A stretch of 64,000 bases of DNA from DATFTE01 sp963840665 (GTDB taxonomy: Bacteria; Acidobacteriota; Terriglobia; Terriglobales; Acidobacteriaceae), in contig CAWIZO010000005.1 in the NCBI GenBank assembly GCA_963840665.1, positions 186,001-250,000 on the forward strand, in the 5' to 3' direction. Under the pieces are notes generated by a model. That model did not search any database, was not told the DNA's origin, and was given only the letters and a program-made list of their open reading frames with translations. Shown here in pieces: positions 1 to 7,279 of this stretch. Positions within the stretch are counted from its first letter, which is position 1, and each line of letters begins with the position of its first letter. A program made the position numbers and the translations under genes.

Positions 1-431
1 GTGAGATCGAAGTCCTGATCGGTGGCGTTGGTGACTTTGATGGCGCCTTCGACGCGCTGTCCATTGACGCGGGGCGGGCGGAGCCACTCGACGAGCAGAG
101 GCGTGATGACGCGCAGGCTGAAGGGCTGCGAGCGCTGGCTCTGGGGCTTGGCGTTGTCTTCGACCTGGACTACGAAGGAGAAGTCTCCGGCGTTGGTGGG
201 AGCGCCGCGGAGGATGCCGTCGGAGCCGAGTTTGAGGCCGGGCGGCAGGTCTCCGCTGACGAGGGTCCATTTGAGCGGGAGGATGCCGCCGTCGGCCTGC
301 AGCGTGAATTGGTACGACTGGCGCAGGCGCGCATTGGGCAGCGACTGGGTGCGGATGGTGAGCGGCGTCGCTTGCTGGGCGGCGGCGGTGCACACCAGGA
401 GTGCGACGATCAGAATGGACTTCACGGACAT
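1..431 (-). CDS. Exported protein with putative Ig (He_PIG-like) domain, partial
   Basis: The gene reads leftwards and runs off the window at base 1, so only the first 143 codons are visible. The ATG at 431-429 follows a purine-rich GAGGGG ribosome site. The N-terminus MSVKSILIVALLVCTAAAQQ is a typical Sec signal peptide. About residues 45-75 contain LPPGLKL followed by GILRGAP, the signature of the putative-Ig (He_PIG) beta-sandwich common in bacterial surface proteins. The rest is beta-rich and unassigned. The protein probably acts outside the cytoplasm, perhaps in adhesion or binding; its substrate is unknown. It is divergent from the HD-domain gene at 550. Confidence 0.75.
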   Translation of the reverse strand, partial: MSVKSILIVALLVCTAAAQQATPLTIRTQSLPNARLRQSYQFTLQADGGILPLKWTLVSGDLPPGLKLGSDGILRGAPTNAGDFSFVVQVEDNAKPQSQRSQPFSLRVITPLLVEWLRPPRVNGQRVEGAIKVTNATDQDFDL

Positions 432-549
432 TCCCCTCTTAGATGCTCGCGGCGTTGCTTCCTTGCGCAAAGAATTATAGACGGGTGGCACTCGACGGTG
501 GGTTGGCGTCCACGGTAAGCTAGGTGGTTTGTCGAAGGAGGGCGGGGGC

Positions 550-1107
550 ATGCGTGAGGCGGTGGCGCGACTGTGGCCGGAGATTCAGTGGATCGAGAAT
601 GCGAAGCTGCGCGAGCAGGTGACGCAGACGTGGGTGAAGGCGCTGGAGAGAAGTCCGCTGAAGCCGGAGGATCTGAATCATATTCCGTTCACGCTGCTGA
701 TTCCGAATTGTCCGATCACGTTCATGGAGCATAAGCGGTGCGTGGTGCATATCGCGCGGCAAAGCGCGGAGGCGATGCAGGAGTTCATGGGGCGTGCGCT
801 GCCGGTGAAACTGGACACGGTGGTGGCGGGAGCGATCCTCGCGGATGTGGGGAAGTTGCTGGAGTATGAGATCGGTCCGGATGGGAAGAGCCGGCAGAGT
901 GAGCGGGGAGAGGCGTTGCGGCATCCGTTCACCGGGGTGGCGCTGGCGCTGGAGTGCGGAGTGCCCGATGATGTGTGCCACATTATTGCGGCGCACGCGG
1001 CGGAGGGGGATCTGGTGAAGCGGACGACGGAGGCGTATATCGTCCATCATGCGGATTTCATGGCGTATCTGCCGTTTAAGAATGCGAAGAACGTGAAGGG
1101 GAAGTAG
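550..1107 (+). CDS. HD-superfamily domain protein with altered HD dyad
   Basis: A protein of 185 aa with the layout of an HD-domain phosphohydrolase. The ATG at 550 is chosen because AAGGAGG lies at 535-541; an in-frame TTG at 529 would put that site inside the gene. Motifs in order are HIARQSAEAM, ILADVGKLLEYE, RHPFTG, HIIAAHAAEG and VHHADF. HD enzymes use these His and Asp residues to bind one or two metals and hydrolyse phosphoesters. The usual HDxGKLLEYE element reads ADVGKLLEYE here, so the first histidine of the name-giving pair is alanine while the outer histidines and the final aspartate remain. Substrate unknown; catalysis may be lost or changed. It stands alone, divergent from the upstream exported protein. 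Confidence 0.75.
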   Translation: MREAVARLWPEIQWIENAKLREQVTQTWVKALERSPLKPEDLNHIPFTLLIPNCPITFMEHKRCVVHIARQSAEAMQEFMGRALPVKLDTVVAGAILADVGKLLEYEIGPDGKSRQSERGEALRHPFTGVALALECGVPDDVCHIIAAHAAEGDLVKRTTEAYIVHHADFMAYLPFKNAKNVKGK

Positions 1108-1140
1108 CGGCGCCTAGATCAGTGGCACTGCGCGCGAGAT

Positions 1141-1176
1141 CCCTCAGCCGGCTACGCCGGCTTTCGGGATGACGTC
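1141..1176. repeat. Palindromic intergenic element ending in GGGATGAC
   Basis: The sequence contains AGCCGGC-tac-GCCGGCT followed by TTTCGGGATGACG. The same ending (C-rich, then GGGATGACA or AGGATGACA) recurs at 15876-15957 and 21094-21163, so this looks like one copy of a dispersed small palindromic element. It lies between the HD gene and the MmgE/PrpD gene. Confidence 0.5.
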
Positions 1177-1212
1177 TTCTTAATCGAGATTCATATTTGA
1201 TGAGGAGCAATT

Positions 1213-2652
1213 GTGGCGGACAAAACGGCTGGGAAAGAAACAGTGACGGCGCAGATGGCGCGCTGGGCGGCGAATCTTAACTACCGGCAGATTTCGCCGG
1301 AGGCGGTGTATCAGGCGAAGCGATTTCTGTTGGATTCCATTGGGTGCGCGCTGGGCGGGTATCAGCAGCACGATGTGAAGATTGCGCTTGAGGTGCTGGA
1401 CGAGATCGCGGGGCGCGGTTCGGCGACTGTGATTGGCACGGGGAAGAAGATGGATCCGGTGTCGGCGTCGCTGGCCAATGGGTTGATGATCCGCTGCATG
1501 GATTACAACGATATTTATTGGAAGCAGGATCCTTCGCATCCGTCGGATATTTTTCCAGCGGCGATGGCGGGATGCGAGCGCGCGAAGTCGGATGGGAAGG
1601 AATTGATTGTCGGGTTGGTGCTAGGGCATGAGTTCGAAATGCGGTTTTGTGAGGCAGCGTTCCCGGGGATTCGCGAGCGGGGATGGCATCATGCGACCTT
1701 GACGGCATTTGTTTCTCCGATTGTGGCGGGGCGGGCGTTGTATTTGCCGTGGCAGCAGATTCAGCATGCGATTGGGATTTCGGCCAGCCGGCATTGCACC
1801 TTGGGTGCGGTGACTGCGGGCAAACTGACGATGATGAAGAACACGGTGGATCCGATGGCGACGCAGAGCGGGATGCTGGCAGCGCTGATGGCGGAAAAGG
1901 GTTATACAGGGCCAGAGCATGTGGTGGACGGAAAAGAAGGACTTACGCATTGCTTTGGTCCGGAATGGAAGCTCAACTTACTGACGGATGGCTTGGGTGA
2001 GTCGTGGCGGATTACGCAGTGCGGAATGAAATTCTTTCCTACCGAGGCACTTACGCACGCTCCGATCTCGGCGGTGCTCGACTTAGTCAAGGAACATGAC
2101 TTGCATCCGGAGAATGTGGAAAAAATACAGATTCGATCTTTGGCCAGAGCCGCGGACATTCTTTCCGATCCGAGTAAGTACGACCCGCATACCAAAGAAA
2201 CGGCAGACCATTCCCTTCCCTATGTGATTGCTGCGGCGTTGGCGGAGAGGCAGGTGACTCCGGCGCAGTTTGAGATGGCGAAGATTATGGATCCGACGAT
2301 CCGCGCGCAGTTGAAGAAGGTGGAAGTGGTGGCCGATCCCGAGATCGAGAAAGTTTTCCCGGCTTTGCAGCGGGTGATTGTGAACATCACGACCACCGAT
2401 GGGAAGACGTTCACTAAGCAGTTGGATTATCCCAAGGGGGATCCGCGGAATCCGTTGAGCGATGCGGAGATTGAGGAGAAGTTTGCGGCGCTGGCGGATG
2501 GAGTGTTGTCGAAGAAGGCGCAGGAGAAGTTGAAGGATGCGATTTGGAATTTGGAGAAGGTTGGGTCAGTGAGTAAGTTGATGGCTTTGATGAAGGCGGA
2601 TGTGAAGGCGAAGAAGCCGGCGGCAAAGAAATCAGGGAAGAAGAAGCGCTAG
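1213..2652 (+). CDS. MmgE/PrpD family protein
   Basis: A protein of 479 aa, close to the usual length of the family (2-methylcitrate dehydratase PrpD, cis-aconitate decarboxylase, iminodisuccinate epimerase). The GTG at 1213 follows GAGGAG. Family features include AKRFLLDSIGCALGG near residue 40, MDYNDIYW with HPSDIFPAAMA near residues 95-120, and a C-terminal small domain with GDPRNPLS. The family acts on tricarboxylates and related acids by dehydration or decarboxylation, so the precise reaction cannot be read from sequence. The last 20 residues are strongly basic (Lys/Ala/Pro-rich), which is unusual. It is the first gene of a co-directional series with aconitase, isocitrate-dehydrogenase-like and citrate-lyase genes, which suggests a tricarboxylic acid substrate. 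Confidence 0.88.
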   Translation: MADKTAGKETVTAQMARWAANLNYRQISPEAVYQAKRFLLDSIGCALGGYQQHDVKIALEVLDEIAGRGSATVIGTGKKMDPVSASLANGLMIRCMDYNDIYWKQDPSHPSDIFPAAMAGCERAKSDGKELIVGLVLGHEFEMRFCEAAFPGIRERGWHHATLTAFVSPIVAGRALYLPWQQIQHAIGISASRHCTLGAVTAGKLTMMKNTVDPMATQSGMLAALMAEKGYTGPEHVVDGKEGLTHCFGPEWKLNLLTDGLGESWRITQCGMKFFPTEALTHAPISAVLDLVKEHDLHPENVEKIQIRSLARAADILSDPSKYDPHTKETADHSLPYVIAAALAERQVTPAQFEMAKIMDPTIRAQLKKVEVVADPEIEKVFPALQRVIVNITTTDGKTFTKQLDYPKGDPRNPLSDAEIEEKFAALADGVLSKKAQEKLKDAIWNLEKVGSVSKLMALMKADVKAKKPAAKKSGKKKR

Positions 2653-2710
2653 CGTAGCCAGCCCCTAAAGGGGGGCCGGGTTGAGATTTTAACGGCGTCG
2701 CTTCGCGACT

Positions 2711-2732
2711 GAGCGGGCGAGGACGCCCGCTC
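2711..2732. repeat. Palindromic REP-like element (GCGGGCG-agga-CGCCCGC)
   Basis: A 9-bp perfect stem GAGCGGGCG/CGCCCGCTC with an AGGA loop. The same core with an AGGG or GGGG loop occurs at 19479-19511 and, inside a coding sequence, at 28571-28603, each time preceded by GTGGCGAGAC or a similar sequence. It sits in the gap between the MmgE/PrpD and aconitase genes and overlaps a possible but unlikely upstream start codon of the aconitase. Confidence 0.6.
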
Positions 2733-2750
2733 CACATGAGTAGAGGAGTT

Positions 2751-4694
2751 ATGGGTCAAACTGTCGTTGAAAAGATCGCGCAGTCCCATCTTGCGGAGGG
2801 GCCTAAGCGGCCTCTGCGGACCGGGGACTTTGTTTCCATACGGCCGTTTCATGTCATGACGCATGACAACACTTCGGCCGTGATGTCGAAGTTCAATGGG
2901 ATCGGGGCGAAGAAGGTTCAGGACCCTAAGCAGATTGTGTTTACCCTCGATCACGACATCCAGAATAAGGACGAGGCCAACCAGAAGAAGTACCGGGCGA
3001 TCGAGGCGTTCGCCAAGGAGCATGGGATTGATTTTTATCCCGCAGGCTCGGGGATCGGGCACCAGATCATGGTGGAGCGTGGCTACGTGGTGCCGGGATC
3101 TTTCGTAGTCGCGTCCGATTCGCATTCCAATATGTATGGCGCGCTGGGAACGGTGGGGACGCCGATTGTGCGGACTGACGCAGCCGCGGTGTGGGCGATG
3201 GGCGAGTTCTGGTGGCAGATTCCTCGGTCGGTGAAAGTGGTGCTGGAAGGGAAACTGCCGGAGGGAGCGACGGGAAAGGATGTGATCATCGCGCTCTGCG
3301 GGCTCTACAACCACGATGAAGTGTTGAATGCGGCCGTGGAGTTCAGCGGGCCGGGCGTAGCTTCGTTATCGATGGATGCACGCTTCACGATTTCGAATAT
3401 GAGCACCGAGTGGGGACCGATTGTGGGATCGTTCCCGGTGGACGCGGTCACGATCAAGTATTTGCGCGGAGTTCATGAGCGACTGAAGGCGACGGGCGTC
3501 GAACGATTTACCGAGAGAGATATTGAGGGGTGGGAGAAGAATCCACCGCTGCCGGATGCGGACGCCGTGTATGCGGCGCGCATCACGCTCGATCTTAGCC
3601 AGGTCACGCCACATGTCTCGGGCCCCGATACTGTGCAGGTGATGGCTTCGCTGGCGGACATCGAGAAGAAGAAGGTAGCGATCCAGAAGGCTTATCTTCT
3701 TTCTTGCGTGAATTCGCGGCTTGAGGATTTGCAGGCTGCGGCGGCGGTGTTGAAGGGAAAGAAAGTCGCTACGGGCGTGAAGTTTTACCTGGGGGCTGCG
3801 AGTAAGTGGGTGCAGGAAGAGGCGGAGCGGCGCGGGATCTGGCAGATCTTGCTCGATGCGGGAGCGAATCCCTTGCCTGCCGGTTGCGGTCCCTGTATTG
3901 GGCTGGGCGTGGGTTTGCTCGAGCCGGGTGAGGTGGGGATTTCGGCGACCAATCGTAACTTCAAGGGGCGCATGGGATCGCGTGATGCGAAATGTTATCT
4001 GGCGAGTCCCGAAGTCGTGGCAGCTTCGGCGGTGGCGGGATATATTCGCGGGCCGCATGAGTTTGCGGATCGTTCGTTGGAGCGTGATTACAAAGAATTT
4101 TCTGCCGGGGCGGCTTCTGAGAAAGTTGAGATTCTGCCGGGCTTTCCGGAGCGAGTGAAGGGGCGATTGATTTTTGCGCCACAGGACAATGTCAATACCG
4201 ACGCGATCTACGGCAAGGACTACACGTATCGCGACGATATGACGAAGGAAATGATGGCGCAAGTGGTGATGGAGAATTACGATCCGCAGTTCGCGTCGCG
4301 AGCGCAGGCCGGGGATGTGATTGTAAGTGGATATAACTTCGGCACTGGATCGAGCCGCGAACAGGCGGTGACTTGTTTGAAAGCGAAGGGCATCCCGATG
4401 GTGATTGCGGCCAGCTTCTCGCAGACTTACTTGCGGAATGCGTATAACAACGGATTTCTTTGCGTGGAAGTGCCGGAGTTGGTGAGGCGGTTGCGGGAGC
4501 AGTTCGCGAAAGAGATTGCGGCGAACGAGAAGACGATTATTCCGGGGGATGAGATCACTGTTGATTTCACCTCTGGGCAGATCTCTTGGCGTGGCGAAAC
4601 ATTTACGTTTCCTGCTTTGGGGAGTGTGCCGCAGTCGTTGGTAATCGCTGATGGGGTGGAGAATCTCGTGGCTCGGAAGTTGGGCCTGGGATAG
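2751..4694 (+). CDS. Aconitase family hydratase (large and swivel domains fused)
   Basis: A protein of 647 aa with the three-part catalytic half and the C-terminal swivel domain on one chain, as in homoaconitase and some bacterial aconitase-like enzymes; LeuC/LeuD would be two chains. The [4Fe-4S] ligands are visible as Cys319 (LLSCVNSR) and Cys379/Cys382 (GCGPCIGLG). Substrate-loop motifs are ASDSHSN, ATNRNFKGRMG and, in the swivel domain, NFGTGSSREQA. The family isomerises citrate-type acids through a dehydrated intermediate; citrate, homocitrate or methylcitrate are all possible. Start: ATG 2751 (MGQTVVEK) follows AGAGGAG with very short spacing; ATG 2736 is in frame but lies by the REP element. 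Neighbours: MmgE/PrpD upstream and an isocitrate-dehydrogenase-like gene downstream. Confidence 0.88.
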   Translation: MGQTVVEKIAQSHLAEGPKRPLRTGDFVSIRPFHVMTHDNTSAVMSKFNGIGAKKVQDPKQIVFTLDHDIQNKDEANQKKYRAIEAFAKEHGIDFYPAGSGIGHQIMVERGYVVPGSFVVASDSHSNMYGALGTVGTPIVRTDAAAVWAMGEFWWQIPRSVKVVLEGKLPEGATGKDVIIALCGLYNHDEVLNAAVEFSGPGVASLSMDARFTISNMSTEWGPIVGSFPVDAVTIKYLRGVHERLKATGVERFTERDIEGWEKNPPLPDADAVYAARITLDLSQVTPHVSGPDTVQVMASLADIEKKKVAIQKAYLLSCVNSRLEDLQAAAAVLKGKKVATGVKFYLGAASKWVQEEAERRGIWQILLDAGANPLPAGCGPCIGLGVGLLEPGEVGISATNRNFKGRMGSRDAKCYLASPEVVAASAVAGYIRGPHEFADRSLERDYKEFSAGAASEKVEILPGFPERVKGRLIFAPQDNVNTDAIYGKDYTYRDDMTKEMMAQVVMENYDPQFASRAQAGDVIVSGYNFGTGSSREQAVTCLKAKGIPMVIAASFSQTYLRNAYNNGFLCVEVPELVRRLREQFAKEIAANEKTIIPGDEITVDFTSGQISWRGETFTFPALGSVPQSLVIADGVENLVARKLGLG

Positions 4695-4699
4695 AGTCA

Positions 4700-4750
4700 A
4701 AACCTTTAACCGCAGAGGGCGCGGAGGTTTCGCAGAGGGCGCTGAGAAAG
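4700..4750. repeat. Low-complexity CGCAGAGGG-type repeat
   Basis: Two near copies of CGCAGAGGGCGC lie in tandem immediately after the aconitase stop codon. A CACAGAGACACAGA-type tract at about 37278-37305 looks related. They are simple intergenic repeats without coding potential. Confidence 0.45.
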
Positions 4751-4755
4751 GCTTA

Positions 4756-4805
4756 TTGTTGATTTTTGATTGTTGAGTTTCAAATCAACAATCAAAAATC
4801 AACAA
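4756..4805. repeat. Heptamer array as a perfect inverted pair (TTGTTGA units)
   Basis: The left arm 4756-4776 is TTGTTGA, TTTTTGA, TTGTTGA. The right arm 4785-4805 is its exact 21-base reverse complement, with an 8-base loop. This would form a long AT-rich hairpin 28 bases ahead of the next start codon. It has no T-tract and no direct match to a terminator, and it follows the 7-base period seen at many other intergenic sites here. Confidence 0.7.
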
Positions 4806-4832
4806 TCGTAAATTCTTCATAAGGGAGCTTCT

Positions 4833-6020
4833 ATGGCTAAACATACTGTCGTGTCGATGCCTGGGGATGGGATTGGGAATCAGGTTTTGCCGGAGTCGAT
4901 TCGCGTTTTGAATGCTGTCGGGTTTGATGCGGAATACATTCCTGCCGATATCGGGTGGGAGTGCTGGTGTCGAGAGGGGAATGCGCTTCCTGACCGGACT
5001 ATTGAGTTACTTACCAAGCATAAGTTGGGCCTATTCGGTGCGATCACGTCAAAGCCGAACAAAGAGGCACAGGCGGAACTGAAGCCGGAGTTGCGCGGCA
5101 AGGGGTATGTGTATTATTCGCCCATCGTTACCATGCGGCAGCGGTTCAATCTGGATATATGCCAGCGGCCCTGTATCGGGTTTATCGGAAATCCTCTGAA
5201 TTACATTCGCAAGCGGACGGACGGTGGCTTTGACGAGCCGAAGATTGACAGCACGATTTTCCGGCAAGGGACGGAAGGAATGTATGTTGGGATTGAGTGG
5301 ACGAATCCTCCGGAGAATGTGCGGGCGGCGCTGGCGACGCATCCGAAGTTCAAGAATTTCGCCAACGTGCCGGGGCCTGAGTTGGCCATCAGCCTGCGGT
5401 TGATTACCAAGAACGCGGCGCGACGCATTGTGACGGCGGCGTTCGAGTATGCGAAGAAGCGCGGGTTCAAGGGCGTTACCATCTGCGAGAAGCCGAACGT
5501 GGTGCGCGAGACTTCGGGGATGATGGAAGAGACGGCGAAGGAAGTAGCGAAGAATTATCAGGGAATCTCGTTGTGGTCGACGAATATTGATGCGCAGTTG
5601 ATGTGGTTGAACAAGAATCCCGAAGATTACAACGTAATTGTGGCGTCGAATTTATTTGGCGACATTCTTTCTGACGCGTTCGCGGGATTGGTTGGTGGGC
5701 TGGGCTTCGCGGCATCGGGAAACATTGGAGATGAAGTGGCGGTGTTCGAGCCAACGCATGGCTCGGCGCCGAAATATGCCGAGTTGAATCCTCCCATTGT
5801 GAATCCCATTGCCATGATTCTTTCTGCGGCTATGATGGTCGAACACGTTGGAGAGAATGACAAGGCACAGCGGATTAAAGATGCCGTGGCAGCCGTGGTG
5901 AAAGAGGGCAAAGTCAGGACGTACGACATGATGCGCATTCCTGGCGGAGCGAAGTCGATCAGCCAGGGAGCGGCGAGTACCGTGCAGATGACGGATGCGA
6001 TTTTGGCGAAGTTGAAGTAG
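4833..6020 (+). CDS. Isocitrate/isopropylmalate dehydrogenase family, NADP-type
   Basis: A protein of 395 aa from an ATG preceded by AAGGGAG. The family oxidatively decarboxylates 2R,3S-hydroxyacids (isocitrate, isopropylmalate, homoisocitrate, tartrate). Visible features are PGDGIG at the N-terminus, SPIVTMRQRFNLDICQRP (the substrate-arginine segment; its ICxRP ending is closer to isocitrate than isopropylmalate enzymes), NLFGDILSD, and HGSAPKYAEL. Lys314-Tyr315 occupy the positions that set NADP preference in Escherichia coli Icd, where NAD enzymes have Asp-Ile. The metal aspartates are in DILSD. Its place between an aconitase and citrate lyase genes supports isocitrate or a close analogue as substrate; homoisocitrate cannot be excluded. 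Confidence 0.85.
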   Translation: MAKHTVVSMPGDGIGNQVLPESIRVLNAVGFDAEYIPADIGWECWCREGNALPDRTIELLTKHKLGLFGAITSKPNKEAQAELKPELRGKGYVYYSPIVTMRQRFNLDICQRPCIGFIGNPLNYIRKRTDGGFDEPKIDSTIFRQGTEGMYVGIEWTNPPENVRAALATHPKFKNFANVPGPELAISLRLITKNAARRIVTAAFEYAKKRGFKGVTICEKPNVVRETSGMMEETAKEVAKNYQGISLWSTNIDAQLMWLNKNPEDYNVIVASNLFGDILSDAFAGLVGGLGFAASGNIGDEVAVFEPTHGSAPKYAELNPPIVNPIAMILSAAMMVEHVGENDKAQRIKDAVAAVVKEGKVRTYDMMRIPGGAKSISQGAASTVQMTDAILAKLK

Positions 6021-6026
6021 CTAATC

Positions 6027-6055
6027 GGTCGTTGGTCTTTGGTCGTTGGTCGTTA
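6027..6055. repeat. Heptamer array (GGTCGTT units)
   Basis: Four consecutive 7-base units: GGTCGTT, GGTCTTT, GGTCGTT, GGTCGTT. Arrays with the same unit occur at 51719, 52945 and 55244, and with inverse orientation at 51784 and 53012. It lies in the 58-bp gap upstream of the citrate lyase fusion gene. Confidence 0.7.
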
Positions 6056-6078
6056 GTGGAGCGAGAGTCGGATTATCA

Positions 6079-7279
6079 ATGGCTGCAAAAGTTAAGTCGG
6101 CGGAAGCTGGGCATCACGGGAAAGAGATCCGATCCGATCTGCATGTTGCGCTGGAACCGCGCGATGGCGGGGGGTTGGAGATCAACCTGGAGTCGCGGGT
6201 TGCGCCTTACTACGGGTCGTCAATACTGGCGCAGACACGGCAAGTGCTGGAGTCGCTGGGAGTGAAGCATGCCGTGGTCACGGTTCATGACGAAGGCGCG
6301 CTTCCCTTTGTGATTTCAGCGCGGATTGAGGCGGCGGTGCGGCGCGCGGGATTCGCTAGCGCGCAAAAAGCTCTCCCCGAGCAAGCTTCCCTTCCTCAGG
6401 CGTCGGCAAAGGATCGTTTGCGGCGGTCGCGGCTTTATCTTCCGGGAAGCGAGCCCAAGTATTTCATCAACGCGGCACTGCATGGGCCGGACGGAATCAT
6501 TCTCGATCTGGAAGATTCGGTGCATGCGGCGGAGAAGGATGCGGCGCGGATCCTGGTGCGCAATGCGTTGCGAGCCGTGGATTTTGGCACGTGCGAGCGG
6601 ACAGTGCGGATCAATCCCTTTCCGCTGGGACTCGAGGATCTCGCGGAGATTGTGCCGGAGTCTCCTGATCTGATTTTGATCCCGAAGGCCGAGAGCGCCG
6701 AGCAGGTGGGCGAAGTGGATCGCATGGTGGGCGAGTTGAAGGCGCGGCATAACTTGAAGCGTCCGATCTGGCTGATGCCGATACTGGAGTCGGCGCTCGG
6801 GATTGAGAACGCTCCGGCGATCGCGGTGGCGAGCCGGAACGTGGCGGCGATCACGATCGGGCTGGAAGATTATACGGCCGACATGGGAGTGGCGAAGACG
6901 TCTGACGGGGCGCGAGTCGTTGTATGCGCGAACACGACTGGTCAATGCGGCGAAAGCGGCGGGCGTTCAGGCGATCGACTCAGTGTTTGGCGATGTCGGC
7001 GACATGGATGGGTTGCGCAAGTGGGGACAGCAATCGCGCGCGTTGGGATTCGAAGGGATGGGATGCGTGCATCCGATGCAGATTGCGGTGGTTCATGAAG
7101 CGTTTGCGCCATCGCAGGCGGAGATCGACAAGGCATTGAAGATTGTGGCAGCGTTTGACGATGCGCAGGCGCGCGGGTTGGGCGTGGTGAGTTTGGGATC
7201 GAAGATGATCGATCATCCGGTGGTGGAACGGGCGCAGAAACTGGTGGCGCGGGCCAAGCAGATGGGCAAAGCAGAATGA
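6079..7279 (+). CDS. Citrate lyase acyl-carrier (CitD) fused to beta subunit (CitE), one frameshift
   Basis: Residues 1-100 resemble CitD, the acyl carrier subunit of citrate lyase; Ser19 in EIRSDLHV aligns with the serine that carries the phosphoribosyl-dephospho-CoA arm. After a linker of about 20 residues comes a full CitE lyase domain (RSRLYLPGSEPKYF, LDLEDSV, VRINPFP, LIPKAESAEQ, ESALGIENAPAIA, CVHPMQI). The two are normally separate proteins. The reading frame breaks at the G-run 6907-6910, about residue 277; removing one G restores SDGRESLYARTRLVNAAKAA and a 399-aa protein, so a consensus error is likely. Start ATG 6079 is preferred to ATG 6046, which lies in the heptamer array. Its end overlaps the citF start by 4 bases. 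No citC, citX or citG is present in the window. Confidence 0.85.

Noticed and set aside
22..480. Plus-strand open frame at the left edge
   Set aside because: Arg/Ser-rich shadow of the minus-strand Ig-like exported protein, which has a ribosome site, signal peptide and domain signature.
3366..4700. Long open frame on the minus strand opposite the aconitase gene
   Set aside because: It is a shadow frame of a GC-rich gene: His/Arg-rich product without family resemblance, and the plus strand has full aconitase motifs.
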